In this document: positions 48,217 to 57,365 of the stretch, piece by piece
Layout of the letters: every line of letters begins with the position of its first letter
Numbering within the stretch: the stretch's first letter is position 1
Source of the DNA: Pantoea sp. AS-PWVM4
GTDB lineage: Bacteria; Pseudomonadota; Gammaproteobacteria; Enterobacterales; Enterobacteriaceae
NCBI RefSeq assembly: GCF_000468095.1
Contig: NZ_ASZC01000018.1
Span: 104,651 to 168,650, forward strand
Direction of reading: 5' to 3'
Length of the DNA stretch: 64,000 nucleotides
Position numbers and translations under genes: made by a program
The notes under the pieces: generated by a model
The model's input: only the letters and a program-made list of their open reading frames with translations
Databases searched by the model: none
What the model was told of the DNA's origin: nothing

Positions 48217-50520
48217 TCAGAATTTCAGTGAACCTTGCAGATAGAAGGTGCGAGGCTGACCGGCATAAATGCCTTTGTTGTTGTCGTCATAGGAACGGGT
48301 GAAATATGCCTGATCAAACAGGTTCTTCACCCCGACCGCGAGGTTAAGGTTGGCAAGGCTGGGACCGAAAGCATAATTGGCGCGCGCGCCCCACAGCATA
48401 AAGCCAGGGATGCGGCCGGTGCTGCCATCGGCGCTTTCCTGCACGGTGTTGGCGTTATCGGCAAACTGGCTCGACTGGAATTCGCTGTTGAGGTTGAAGG
48501 TCCAGTTACCTGGTTGGTAATCCACGCCGAAGGTGCCTTTCTGACGCGGAGAGAACGGCACCTGGTTGCCATAGGTGTCGCCTTTTTCGCGGATCTCGGC
48601 ATTGACGTACGCGTAGCTGGCGTAAACCGACACGTCTTCCAGCGCTGGCGTCAATTCACCGAGGTTGTAGCGTACCTGGCTTTCCAGACCGGTATGACGC
48701 GTCTTACCGCGCGCGGTAACGGTGTCGTTAGTCTGGTTGGAGTCATACTGGTTGTTGAAATTAATCAGGAACAGGCCAACTTCTGCCGTCAGCGCACCAT
48801 CGTCATAACGGGTGCCCACTTCCCAGGTACGGGCTTTTTCCGGCTCGACGCTGCCACTTTCCACCGCTTTACCGATCTGGCTGTACTGAACGGTGCCGAA
48901 AGATCCTTCGGTGTTGGCATACAGGTTCCAGCTGTCGGTGAGGTGGTACAGCACGTTCAGCGCAGGCAGCGGCGCGTTGTAACTCACGTCCTGACGCGTA
49001 CCTTTGATCGCGTTGCGCTGGAAGGATTCAATATGTTCAAAACGCATTCCCGGCGTGATGGTCCAGTTACCGACATCGATACGGTCATCCAGATACCAGG
49101 CATGAGCCTCGGTGCCGGAACGGGTATCACGATCGTAAGGACTGGCGGTGGACGGCAGCTCGCCGCTAGCGGTGGGCACGTAGTAACGCATCTCATGACC
49201 GGATTCGCTGACATAACGGTAGCCCACCCCCACTTCGTGCGCCGTCGGACCCAGGTTAAAGCTCTGGCTATAGCGTGGTTCGATGCCGCGCACCCAATAC
49301 TCACGCGGTGACAACGTCACGCGAGTCCCTTGTTCCAGATAGCCGCTGCGCAGCGTATGGGTGTAGAAGCCGAGGATATTGAATTTATGCTGCGCATCGG
49401 GCTGGAACTGATAGCCGAGGCTGGCGAGCTGGCGACGGCCCCAGAAGCGATCGACCGGACGGGTGGATTGCCAGCGGTCGGCGTCGTAAGCGGCACGGCT
49501 CAGGCCGCCCGGCATATCTGCCTCACCGTCGTAATATTGCAGCAGGCTGGTGAAGGTATGCACATCGTTAGGTTTGTACTGACTTTTCAGCATCACATCA
49601 TCAATGCGGGTGGCGCTGTGTTCCCGCCAGTCGCTGCCGCGCGTCCCGGAGTAGAGAATCGCGCTACCAAACCCGTTATCGGCGGTGCCTCCGACCAGCA
49701 GGTTATGCGTCTCTTTCGGGTTGTTTTGTGACGAAGTCGGGCTAAGCTGTCCTTCCACACCGGCTTCGATACCAAAATCTGCCGGGATTGCCCGCGTCAC
49801 AAAGTTGACCACGCCACCAACGCTCTGCGGTCCGTAACGCACCGCACCGCCGCCGCGCACCACATCCACTGCATCCATATTGCCGAGCGAAACCGGTGCC
49901 AGCGACAGTTGCGGCTGACCATAAGGCGCAAACGGCACCGGGATACCATCCATCAGCACCGTTGAACGACTGGCAAGACGCGGGTTCAGACCGCGAATAC
50001 CGAAATTCAGCGCCAGGTCATGGCTGCCGGTGCCGTTGTTTTCCGTTGCATTGACACCGGGAATGCGGTTGAGTACCTCGCGCATGGTGGCGGCACCGTT
50101 TTTAGCGAACTCTGCGCGACGGATAACATCACGCGCGCCCGGATGTTCAAACACGTCGCTTTCGCGTGCTTCACCCAGCCAGTCACCCACCACCGTCAGG
50201 CTCTGTTCATGGGGACGTTGCTTTACCGTCCACAGGTTACCGCCCAACGGACTGGCTTCGAGCTGTGAATCGGCCAGCAGGGCCGCCAGGCCATCCTGCA
50301 CCGAATAGTCGCCCTGCAAGCCCGCGCTGTGCTTGTCGCGTGTCAGGGTGGCATCCAGCGACAGCGTAATACCCGCCGCAGAGGCGAACTGGTTTAATGC
50401 ACTGTCCAACGGGCCGGCAGCAATGTTGTACGGATGGGTGGCCGGTGTGGCCGCCATCACCATTCCCGAGGTGAAAAGTAATGCAGGAAGCAGGTGCAAA
50501 GCAGGACGAGAAACAGTCAT
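48217..50520 (-). CDS. fecA: TonB-dependent ferric citrate receptor FecA
   Basis: 767 residues. Signal to about residue 23, then the N-terminal signalling domain (YNIAAGPLDSALNQFASAAGITLSLD, secretin/TonB short domain) that contacts FecR. The TonB box SLTVVGDW follows, then the plug (RDVIRRAEFAKNGAATMREVLNRIPGV, NFGIRGLNPRLASRSTVLMDGIPV) and a 22-strand barrel ending YLQGSLKF. Imports diferric dicitrate and starts transmembrane induction. GGAGAGG precedes the ATG, and a FecI-type promoter lies upstream. Confidence 0.95.
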   Translation of the reverse strand: MTVSRPALHLLPALLFTSGMVMAATPATHPYNIAAGPLDSALNQFASAAGITLSLDATLTRDKHSAGLQGDYSVQDGLAALLADSQLEASPLGGNLWTVKQRPHEQSLTVVGDWLGEARESDVFEHPGARDVIRRAEFAKNGAATMREVLNRIPGVNATENNGTGSHDLALNFGIRGLNPRLASRSTVLMDGIPVPFAPYGQPQLSLAPVSLGNMDAVDVVRGGGAVRYGPQSVGGVVNFVTRAIPADFGIEAGVEGQLSPTSSQNNPKETHNLLVGGTADNGFGSAILYSGTRGSDWREHSATRIDDVMLKSQYKPNDVHTFTSLLQYYDGEADMPGGLSRAAYDADRWQSTRPVDRFWGRRQLASLGYQFQPDAQHKFNILGFYTHTLRSGYLEQGTRVTLSPREYWVRGIEPRYSQSFNLGPTAHEVGVGYRYVSESGHEMRYYVPTASGELPSTASPYDRDTRSGTEAHAWYLDDRIDVGNWTITPGMRFEHIESFQRNAIKGTRQDVSYNAPLPALNVLYHLTDSWNLYANTEGSFGTVQYSQIGKAVESGSVEPEKARTWEVGTRYDDGALTAEVGLFLINFNNQYDSNQTNDTVTARGKTRHTGLESQVRYNLGELTPALEDVSVYASYAYVNAEIREKGDTYGNQVPFSPRQKGTFGVDYQPGNWTFNLNSEFQSSQFADNANTVQESADGSTGRIPGFMLWGARANYAFGPSLANLNLAVGVKNLFDQAYFTRSYDDNNKGIYAGQPRTFYLQGSLKF

Positions 50521-50539
50521 AACCTCTCCAAAATTTATG

Positions 50540-50600
50540 ATTTTTTGTGGTCTTCAGAGATAAGTCGTATGACGCAGACAAAAGGGACAATGACGGGACA
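50540..50600 (-). promoter_or_regulatory. FecI-dependent fecA promoter
   Basis: On the minus strand, TTGTCCCTTTTGTC and CGACTTATCTCTGAAGACC followed by ACAAAAA resemble the E. coli PfecA -10 region and +1 leader (TGTCCTTTTTACC, CGACTCATAGCTGAACAC). FecI should start transcription here. Confidence 0.6.
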
Positions 50601-50607
50601 AAAAAAT

Positions 50608-51561
50608 TTATCGCCGCGTGACCCGCACCCAATAACGGGTGATGCGATGCAGGACAACAGGCAGGGTTTGCTCCAGCGCCAGTAACGCCTGGTCGCTGTT
50701 CAGCAACGGAAAAGTACCGGTGACGCGTAACTGCGCTGCATCCGCATCGCAACGCAGCATGCCCTGACGGTAACGCGCCAGTTGGTCGATCACTTCCCCC
50801 AAAGGACGATCGCTCACGCTGAGCCAGCCGTTAATCCACGCCGGGGCACGTTCGACGTCGCGGGTCAGTGCACCGAAGCGATCGGCGGTGAAGTGCAGAC
50901 TTTGCCCCTGCTGTACGGTGAGGGATTGTGTTGCATCATGGTTGAGGCGCACCGCCACCGCATGTTGTGAAACGCGCAGCAGCGTGCTGTCGGGCTGTTG
51001 CTGCACGCTGAAGGCCGTACCCAGCGCCGTCATCTGCCCCTGACGGGTATACACCCGCAGCGGGCGCTGTGCTGCATCCTTGCCCGTGGTGATGGCCAGG
51101 GTGCCCTCAATCAGATCGATCCGCCGTTCCAGGGCTGAAAAACTGACATTTACTGCTGAGGCGGTGTCGAGCGTCAGCAGGCTGCCATCGTCCAGCGGGT
51201 AGTGACGGATCTCACCGCGAGCGGTGCGATAATCCGCACGTAATCCGGCGGCATACTCGCTGCGCCACAACGGCCATCCGGCACCCACGCCGACCGCCAG
51301 CAGCAACCCCTTCAGCACATGACGCCGCGTTATCTGCGAATCACGCAGCGCTTTGCTGGCCACCTCGCCCGGCATGCCCTGCATTTGCTGACGCAGATTT
51401 TCCACCTGTTGCCACGCCCATTGGTTATCCTGATTCGCATCCACCCAGCGCTGCCATTTCAGTTCCTGCTGAGGACTGACGCGTTCTCCGCTGAGCACGG
51501 CGTACCAGTGCGATGCGCTGCGCAGCGCCTCCCGTTGCGAGCTGGAGAGCGGAGCCGTCAC
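50608..51561 (-). CDS. fecR: FecR iron-dicitrate transmembrane regulator
   Basis: 317 residues. Cytoplasmic anti-sigma N-terminus (WVDANQDNQWAWQQVENLR), one membrane segment (HVLKGLLLAVGVGAGWPL, about 87-104) and a periplasmic FecR domain (YRTARGEIRHYPLDDGSLLTLDTASAVNVSFS) with a C-terminal STN-like end that meets the FecA signalling domain. It relays receptor occupancy to FecI. Two bases from the fecI stop. Confidence 0.93.
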   Translation of the reverse strand: MTAPLSSSQREALRSASHWYAVLSGERVSPQQELKWQRWVDANQDNQWAWQQVENLRQQMQGMPGEVASKALRDSQITRRHVLKGLLLAVGVGAGWPLWRSEYAAGLRADYRTARGEIRHYPLDDGSLLTLDTASAVNVSFSALERRIDLIEGTLAITTGKDAAQRPLRVYTRQGQMTALGTAFSVQQQPDSTLLRVSQHAVAVRLNHDATQSLTVQQGQSLHFTADRFGALTRDVERAPAWINGWLSVSDRPLGEVIDQLARYRQGMLRCDADAAQLRVTGTFPLLNSDQALLALEQTLPVVLHRITRYWVRVTRR

Positions 51562-51562
51562 G

Positions 51563-52084
51563 TCACAACCCCTGCTCGAGACGAAACAGCAGGCAATGCT
51601 CGGTGGCTTTCGCCATATATTTCTTCACCGAACTGACGGATACGGCAAGCTGCACGGCAATATCGGCATAGGTGAGGTTATCCAACTGGGACAGCAGAAA
51701 TGCCTGACGCGCCTTGTAACCCAGTCCATCCAGCATTCGATCCAGTAATTGCAGGGTTTCCAGTTGGCTTTGTTGTACTTCCGGTGAGGGGGCGACCGCT
51801 TCAGGGAGCTGGCTGAGTAATTCCAGATACGCGGTTTCCAGCGCGTTACGGCGGAAGCGATCCACCATCACACGTTTGGCGAGCGTACAGAGAAACGATT
51901 TGGCATCACGAATATCAGACAGATGATGCCCGGACATCACCCGTAGAAACGTATCCTGAGCGACATCATCCGCATCAAAAGCCGAACGCAACTTGCCCGT
52001 CAGCCAGTGCTTCAGCCAGCGGTGATTGGTGGCGTAGAACAGCGCGAGAGAAGGCGCAGCGGGCGATTCAGCAGCAGGCAACAT
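51563..52084 (-). CDS. fecI: ECF sigma factor FecI
   Basis: 173 residues from the ATG at 52084 (MLPAAESPAAPS); a TTG at 52102 is an alternative. Region 2 DADDVAQDTFLRVMSG and AKSFLCTLAKRVMVDRFRRNALE; region 4 NLTYADIAVQLAVSVSSVKKYMAKATEHCLLFRL. These match E. coli FecI closely. First gene of fecIRABCDE, preceded by a Fur box. Confidence 0.94.
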   Translation of the reverse strand: MLPAAESPAAPSLALFYATNHRWLKHWLTGKLRSAFDADDVAQDTFLRVMSGHHLSDIRDAKSFLCTLAKRVMVDRFRRNALETAYLELLSQLPEAVAPSPEVQQSQLETLQLLDRMLDGLGYKARQAFLLSQLDNLTYADIAVQLAVSVSSVKKYMAKATEHCLLFRLEQGL

Positions 52085-52126
52085 GATGTCAAAGTATGTC
52101 AAAAGGTGAAAAGTGTAATGATACTA

Positions 52127-52147
52127 GCTGCGAATGGTTCTCATTAC
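52127..52147 (-). promoter_or_regulatory. Fur box upstream of fecI
   Basis: GTAATGAGAACCATTCGC on the minus strand matches 11 of 13 core positions of the Fur consensus (AATGATAATCATT). It sits about 43 bases upstream of the fecI start, as expected for iron repression. Confidence 0.6.
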
Positions 52148-52225
52148 AACTATGGATGATGTTACCGGACTGCGACGTGAGGTTGCCAGGCCTGGTAGCA
52201 GCGCGGTTTAAGCTGCGACAAAAGA

Positions 52226-52247
52226 GCGCGATAAATCGCGCCGCTAC
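52226..52247 (-). repeat. REP palindrome
   Basis: Reads GTAGCGGCGCGATTTATC plus GCGC on the minus strand, 5 bases past the stop of the 52253 gene. It is in the same orientation as the REP at 53649-53670, so the gene between is bracketed by direct REPs. Confidence 0.85.
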
Positions 52248-52252
52248 CAGGG

Positions 52253-53383
52253 TTATTTGAAATACAGCGGTGATCTGACCCGAGGGTTAGAAAAATTATT
52301 GTTATAGATCTTTTCAGCCCGTTGCGTGGCAGCGTCATCACAATACTTATCCTTTGGCCCCCCATTATCACAGCGGAAGAATTTTTCATTATGAAATGCG
52401 TCCATATATTGCTGTGCTATGGGCGAGACTTCACAATCCATACCTCCTGATTTTGGAATTTCATCATTGGCGAAGATAAGTGCTCTGTTGGTTTCAAAAT
52501 TAGTGTCTTTATGTCCCGCCACCAGAGCCTCGAGGTTTTCATAGGCGCCACGCGTATTATCTGCGAGATATTTAACCTTGATAAACTTGTTACAATCGTC
52601 AGTGAGATGATCAATCCCTTCATTAATCTCCCATATTTTTCTTTGTTGATCCTCCAGTTTTCCTATATCGCTATCGACATTATTTCCGTGCATACGAAGG
52701 ATTTTTACGGAAATAACTGAGTAGGTCGTATTCTGCTTCTCAACAATTTCAATAAAACTTTCGGTATACATTTTCTCACTTTTCAGATTGGCAATATCAT
52801 TGCTGATATTCCCCCCCAGGCACTCGGAAGAAACCCCCGTTGATACCGGTTTCCCTGTGACAATTTTCATTTCTTTGATTTCATTATTAATATTATTACA
52901 CTCATCTTGCCCCCTGGTACGTGCATGATGGATAAGGTGTTTGGCCTTACGATTAAAGTAAGCGATGTCATCCGAGCAATCCTTGATAGCCTGCGCTGCG
53001 GCACGTTTTGTTGCATAAGAGCTGCAATCATTAGAGACAGCAAACAGGCTGATCCCACGTTTGTTTCGCTGCGGCGTGATGCCAGACGTCTGCCCGACAG
53101 GTGAAGCACCAGCCACCACCGCGACCGTTTGAACCACAAGCAAGCCCAAAAAAACATCCTTCAGCGTAAGGGATTTACCGTTCCACTGCGGCGCGCGTAA
53201 ATTAACACCCTGGTGATTTTCGTCCCGAATTTTCACAACATAATCCTGACTTTTTGGCACCTCCATATTGTTAGTGAACTTCTTAATTTTTTGGGGTAAA
53301 TGCGTTTTATTCTTGTTGTTTACCTTATTGTGGAAGAGGCCGGTGGTTTTAATCAATGAAGCATTGAGATTTAAATTTGGCAT
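52253..53383 (-). CDS. Unrecognised AT-rich protein with one membrane segment
   Basis: 376 residues. N-terminus Asn/Lys-rich (NLNLNASLIKTTGLFHNK; KKFTNN). A hydrophobic segment at about 77-95 (VFLGLLVVQTVAVVAGA) is followed by RNKRG and a Cys-containing C-terminal domain with at least seven Cys (SNDCSSYATKRAAAQAIKDC, DECNN, DCNKF, MDCEV, FRCDN, KYCDD). The even spread of Cys suggests disulphides outside the cytoplasm, though no N-terminal signal is present; a type II membrane topology would fit. No family recognised. Base composition is much more AT-rich than fec or the LacI gene on either side. Confidence 0.68.
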   Translation of the reverse strand: MPNLNLNASLIKTTGLFHNKVNNKNKTHLPQKIKKFTNNMEVPKSQDYVVKIRDENHQGVNLRAPQWNGKSLTLKDVFLGLLVVQTVAVVAGASPVGQTSGITPQRNKRGISLFAVSNDCSSYATKRAAAQAIKDCSDDIAYFNRKAKHLIHHARTRGQDECNNINNEIKEMKIVTGKPVSTGVSSECLGGNISNDIANLKSEKMYTESFIEIVEKQNTTYSVISVKILRMHGNNVDSDIGKLEDQQRKIWEINEGIDHLTDDCNKFIKVKYLADNTRGAYENLEALVAGHKDTNFETNRALIFANDEIPKSGGMDCEVSPIAQQYMDAFHNEKFFRCDNGGPKDKYCDDAATQRAEKIYNNNFSNPRVRSPLYFK

Positions 53384-53648
53384 AGTTAAATAGTCGCATC
53401 GTTGTTATCGCTGCTGGCATGGTGTTTTTAATTATGAAAAAAATGCTGAACTCTTGTTAAGATGGAATGTTTTTACTTGTATTGTTAAAGTTGTGAAAAA
53501 TAAAGTAAGAGTTTCTCGAGAACGTAAGTAATAACCTTAAAAACAACCCCTTATTAATAAATTAAGCCCAGGCATTAATACTTGCCATGATGATATTTAT
53601 TTACTTTGCGTTATATCAACAAAATGAACTATCCGCCTGTAAAAATCA
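53384..53648. other. AT-rich gap upstream of the orphan
   Basis: About 265 bases, very AT-rich. It probably holds the promoter of the 52253 gene. A short plus-strand frame from 53587 is antisense to the LacI gene further on and is not supported. Confidence 0.45.
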
Positions 53649-53670
53649 GCGCGATAAATCGCGCCGCTAC
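53649..53670 (-). repeat. REP palindrome supplying a stop codon
   Basis: GTAGCGGCGCGATTTATC plus GCGC on the minus strand. The TAG of its GTAG head (53667-53669) is the stop codon of the LacI-family gene. Confidence 0.85.
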
Positions 53671-54743
53671 GGCAATCTACGGGGTGCCCCAATAGACATG
53701 CGATCGATCAGCTCCGCACTGAACGTGGGTAAGGGTTCCAGCATCTCGCCACGAATTTCCGCGATCAACCGGCGCGCGGCTTCGCGCCCCATTTCGTATA
53801 CCGGCTGTGCCACCACGGTCAGTGGCGGGGAGATAATTTCGCTCCAGGGGAAGTTGTCATACATAACAAACGACAGGTGCTCCGGGATGCGCAAGCCACG
53901 CCGTGTCAGCTCGCGCAGCAGCGACATCGCCACCACGCTATCGGAGGCGATCAGTGCGGTGGGTGGACGTGGGCGTTGCCACAGGCGCGCTACGATCTGC
54001 TGGATCTGTTCGTCACTCCCGGCATTCACCTGCACCATGCCGGGATCGAAGGGATGTCCGGCAGCCGCAAACGCGCGCATCATGCCATCAACGCGCTGTG
54101 CTACCGGGGTCAAACCAAAGTCGCTGAGTTGCTGAAAATCGTGCTCAAGCGTCATGCTGGTGACATACACCACCTCACGGTGTCCCGCCGCAATCAATTG
54201 GTGAGTGGCCTGTTGCGCAACGGCGGTAAAATCGCAGCATATCGCCTCCACATCCATACCAATAACCGCGCGATCAAATAATTTGAGCGCCCGCCCTTCC
54301 GCCTGTACCTGCATCAGATGGCCGTTTTTCTCCCGTTCTGAGCAGCACGGTGTGACGATGATGCCATCCACCTGTTTTTCCAGCATCACCCGGACCGCAT
54401 CCTGTTCCGCCTGCCATTTTTCATCGCTGTTACTTAACAGCAACTGATAACCGGCCTGACGGGTCACATCCGCCATACCCCGCAGCGCCACACCAAAGTG
54501 CGGGTTTTCAATATCCCCGACGATCACCCCGATAGTGTTGGAACGGCCGGTGTTCATGCTGCGCGCCAGCTCATTGGGGCGATAACCCAGGGCGGCAGCC
54601 GCATGGTTAACCCGAATCTGCACCTCTTCGCTCACCGCACCATAGCCACCCAGCGCCCGTGCCGCCTGCGCTTTGGAAACGTTGGCCTCCCGCGCGACAT
54701 CTGCCACGGTTGGCGCTTTAGAACGCACTTTTTGCTTGGTCAT
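53667..54743 (-). CDS. LacI/GalR-family regulator
   Basis: 358 residues. The helix-turn-helix at about 11-60 reads TVADVAREANVSKAQAARALGGYGAVSEEV with hinge PNELARSM. The periplasmic-binding-like domain follows (NTIGVIVGDIENPHFGVALRGM; TALIASDSVVAMSLL). Its C-terminus ends exactly at a REP. Divergent from an amino-acid ABC/oxidase operon with two identical operators between. Likely ligand: the transported amino compound. Confidence 0.92.
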   Translation of the reverse strand: MTKQKVRSKAPTVADVAREANVSKAQAARALGGYGAVSEEVQIRVNHAAAALGYRPNELARSMNTGRSNTIGVIVGDIENPHFGVALRGMADVTRQAGYQLLLSNSDEKWQAEQDAVRVMLEKQVDGIIVTPCCSEREKNGHLMQVQAEGRALKLFDRAVIGMDVEAICCDFTAVAQQATHQLIAAGHREVVYVTSMTLEHDFQQLSDFGLTPVAQRVDGMMRAFAAAGHPFDPGMVQVNAGSDEQIQQIVARLWQRPRPPTALIASDSVVAMSLLRELTRRGLRIPEHLSFVMYDNFPWSEIISPPLTVVAQPVYEMGREAARRLIAEIRGEMLEPLPTFSAELIDRMSIGAPRRLP

Positions 54744-54820
54744 AATTAATTCGAATCACAGGTTGAGGTCAGGATCATTGACGCTGAAAATCGGGTGTGC
54801 TTAAACTCATTGTAACTCCT

Positions 54821-54834
54821 TGAGACCGGTCTCA
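54821..54834. promoter_or_regulatory. LacI-family operator 1
   Basis: TGAGACCGGTCTCA, a perfect palindrome with the CG centre typical of LacI-family sites. Center-to-center distance to operator 2 is 45 bases, compatible with looping or cooperative binding. Confidence 0.8.
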
Positions 54835-54864
54835 CAATCACTGTGTCTCGCGGAGTCACCTGCG

Positions 54865-54880
54865 TTGAGACCGGTCTCAA
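54865..54880. promoter_or_regulatory. LacI-family operator 2
   Basis: TTGAGACCGGTCTCAA, the same 14-base core extended by one base pair each side, 61 bases before the binding-protein start. Confidence 0.8.
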
Positions 54881-54941
54881 AAACATTACAGCTTACCGGC
54901 TCAACAGTCTCTGATGTTTAACCTGCAAAAACGGACGAGCT

Positions 54942-55754
54942 ATGAAATCGCATAAATCCCTGCACGCGCTGTTCGGCGCGGCCATCGCCTTGTGTTCGCT
55001 TTCCTTTACCACCGTTGCTGTAAGTCAGGACAATCCTTACGGCCTGCTCTCTCCCGGCCATCTGCGCGTCGCCAGCGTTGGCGACTCCAAACCCTATACC
55101 TTCACCGACGCCAGCGGCCAGTTCACCGGCTTTGATGTGGAGTTTTTCAAAAATGTCGCCCACCGCATGGGTATCGATCAGGTGGATTTTGTCGGTCAGG
55201 ATTTCTCCGCCATTCTGCCTGCGGTGGCGAATGGCCAGTTTGATGCTGGAGTCGCCGCCATCGGGATCACCCCGGCGCGCGAAAAAACCGTCGATTTCTC
55301 CACCGGCTATCTCGCCGGTTATTTGACAGTGCTGACGCGCAGTGACAGCGGCGTTAAGGATGTCGCCAGCCTGGCGAAACATCGCCTTGGCGTGATTCAG
55401 GGGACATTGCAGGAAAGCTATGCGGTGCAGCACTTCACCCAGACGGACATCGTCCGTTTCCCGGATAACAACACCGCCGTCTCCGCGCTGAATAACGGCA
55501 CGCTGGATGCGGTATTCCTTGATTATGAAGCGGCGAAAAGTTACGCCGAGCGCTTCAAACTGGTCTCTGCCGCCGATATCCCCTCGTTCAATGCGCCTGC
55601 GGGGGTCGCCATCGCCAAAGACAAACCGGCGTTCAAAGCGGCGCTGGACAAAGCCATCAAAGCCGCCATGCAGGATGGCACCTGGAAACAGCTGTATCAG
55701 AAGTGGTTTCCCGGCTCGCCCATGCCAAAACAGTATCTGCCTGACGGCCAATAG
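54942..55754 (+). CDS. Amino-acid-type periplasmic binding protein (SBP family 3)
   Basis: 270 residues. Signal [28 protein letters not shown]; then [33 protein letters not shown] and [26 protein letters not shown], with the carboxylate-gripping Arg. First gene of the LacI-controlled operon; the ligand is presumably the amine substrate of the FAD oxidase. Confidence 0.92.
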   Translation: MKSHKSLHALFGAAIALCSLSFTTVAVSQDNPYGLLSPGHLRVASVGDSKPYTFTDASGQFTGFDVEFFKNVAHRMGIDQVDFVGQDFSAILPAVANGQFDAGVAAIGITPAREKTVDFSTGYLAGYLTVLTRSDSGVKDVASLAKHRLGVIQGTLQESYAVQHFTQTDIVRFPDNNTAVSALNNGTLDAVFLDYEAAKSYAERFKLVSAADIPSFNAPAGVAIAKDKPAFKAALDKAIKAAMQDGTWKQLYQKWFPGSPMPKQYLPDGQ

Positions 55755-55811
55755 ATCACACTTTCAACCGGTGATGGGCTTGCTCATCACCCGCCATGAA
55801 GGGAGACGCCG

Positions 55812-56615
55812 ATGGACGTCCTGACAATTCTTTCCCGTACCTTCTTTGATATTCCGTCGATGATGGAGGTGTTGCCGCAGTTGCTGGCGACCGGCCTGGT
55901 CAACACCCTGATTATCTCGCTGGCCGCCACCCTACTCGGCACGCTGCTGGGACTGCTGCTGGCGCTACTGGGGATCTCCCCGTCACGCTGGGTGCGCCTG
56001 CCTGCACGGATGTATACCGACCTGTTTCGCGGCCTGCCGTCGATTCTCACCATTTTGCTGATCGGTCAGGGATTAGCGCGCTTCAGTTATCAACTGTTTG
56101 GCCCGTCGCCCTACCCGCTGGGCATTTTCGCCCTCAGCCTGATTGCCAGCGCCTATATGGGGGAGATCTTCCGGGCCGGGATTCAGAGCGTAGAACGCGG
56201 CCAGATGGAGGCCTGTCGTGCACTCGGTATGAGTTATAGCCGCGCGATGCAGCTGGTGGTGATCCCACAGGGGATCCGCCGTGTGCTGCCCGCCATCGTT
56301 AACCAGTTTATCGCCATCATTAAAGATTCCTCGCTGGTGTATCTGCTCGGGTTGATGACCAACCAGCGCGAACTGTTTCGTGTCGGCCAGGACGCTGCGG
56401 TGCTGACCGGCAACCTGTCGCCGCTGATGCTGGCTGGGTTGTTCTATCTGATCATCACCGTACCGCTGACGCATATGGTGAACTACGTCGATGTGCGTTA
56501 TCGCACCGGACGCCGTCGCCGCAGCGCGCCACAAAGCGGTCTGAAGGAAGTGGAGGAAGTGCAGAAACCCACGAATAACGCGCTGTTCAGCAGCCTGGGA
56601 GGCAATCATGACTGA
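55812..56615 (+). CDS. Polar amino-acid ABC permease
   Basis: 267 residues. MYTDLFRGLPSILTILLIGQG, YMGEIFRAGIQSVERGQMEACRALGMS (EAA loop) and about five hydrophobic segments. Only one permease gene, so a homodimer is expected. The C-terminal 35 residues form a charged tail (RTGRRRRSAPQSG). Stop overlaps the ATPase start by 8 bases. Confidence 0.92.
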   Translation: MDVLTILSRTFFDIPSMMEVLPQLLATGLVNTLIISLAATLLGTLLGLLLALLGISPSRWVRLPARMYTDLFRGLPSILTILLIGQGLARFSYQLFGPSPYPLGIFALSLIASAYMGEIFRAGIQSVERGQMEACRALGMSYSRAMQLVVIPQGIRRVLPAIVNQFIAIIKDSSLVYLLGLMTNQRELFRVGQDAAVLTGNLSPLMLAGLFYLIITVPLTHMVNYVDVRYRTGRRRRSAPQSGLKEVEEVQKPTNNALFSSLGGNHD

Positions 56616-57351
56616 GGCAAGCTGGAAAGGTGCCAGCCTGGAGTTGCGTAATTTGTCACTGGCTTATGGTCCGATTGAGGTGTTGCGTCGTGTATCCCTG
56701 ACAGTGGCTCCCGGCACCACCACCTGCATCATCGGGCCGTCCGGTTCCGGTAAGTCCACCCTGCTGCGCGGCATCAACCGACTACACGAGCCACAATCCG
56801 GCGATGTGTTGCTGGCCGGACGCTCGGTGTTGCGTGACAAACCCGATGCCCTGCGCCTGCGGATTGGCATGGTGTTTCAACATTTCAACCTGTTTCCCGA
56901 TCATAGCGCGCTGGAAAACGTGGCGCTGGCCCCGTGGAAAGTGAAAGGTTTGCCAAAATCCCAGGCGATGGCCATCGCCCGCCAGCGCCTGGACGAAGTG
57001 GGACTGGGCCAGCGTGCCGATCATCATCCGCGCGATCTGTCTGGCGGTCAGCAACAGCGTGTGGCCATCGCCAGAGCGCTGGCGATGGACCCGGAAGTAA
57101 TGCTGTTTGATGAAGCTACGTCGGCACTGGATCCCGAGCTGGTGAAAGGTGTGCTGACCCTGATGGCGGATTTGTGTCGGCGCGGCATGACGATGGTGGT
57201 GGTGACGCATGAGATGGGGTTTGCGCGCAAAGTCGCCGATCAGGTGGTGTTTATGGACGAAGGCGAGATTATCGAAGCGGGCAGCCCGGCAGCGCTGTTT
57301 GATAACCCGCAGTCGCCGCGTCTGCAACGTTTTCTTTCTGAAGTGCTGTGA
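56608..57351 (+). CDS. Polar amino-acid ABC ATPase (GlnQ type)
   Basis: 247 residues: GPSGSGKST, MVFQHFNLFPD, LSGGQQQR, VMLFDEATSALDPELV, VTHEMGFARKV. Third gene of the operon; the oxidase ATG is 14 bases past the stop. Confidence 0.93.
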   Translation: MTEASWKGASLELRNLSLAYGPIEVLRRVSLTVAPGTTTCIIGPSGSGKSTLLRGINRLHEPQSGDVLLAGRSVLRDKPDALRLRIGMVFQHFNLFPDHSALENVALAPWKVKGLPKSQAMAIARQRLDEVGLGQRADHHPRDLSGGQQQRVAIARALAMDPEVMLFDEATSALDPELVKGVLTLMADLCRRGMTMVVVTHEMGFARKVADQVVFMDEGEIIEAGSPAALFDNPQSPRLQRFLSEVL

Positions 57352-57365
57352 ACAAGGAATCCAAC

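Noticed and set aside
48235..49311. 358-residue plus-strand frame
   Set aside because: Antisense to fecA; long shadow frames are expected in GC-rich barrel genes.
54918..55751. 277-residue minus-strand frame
   Set aside because: Antisense to the binding-protein gene at 54942, which has a signal peptide and family motifs.
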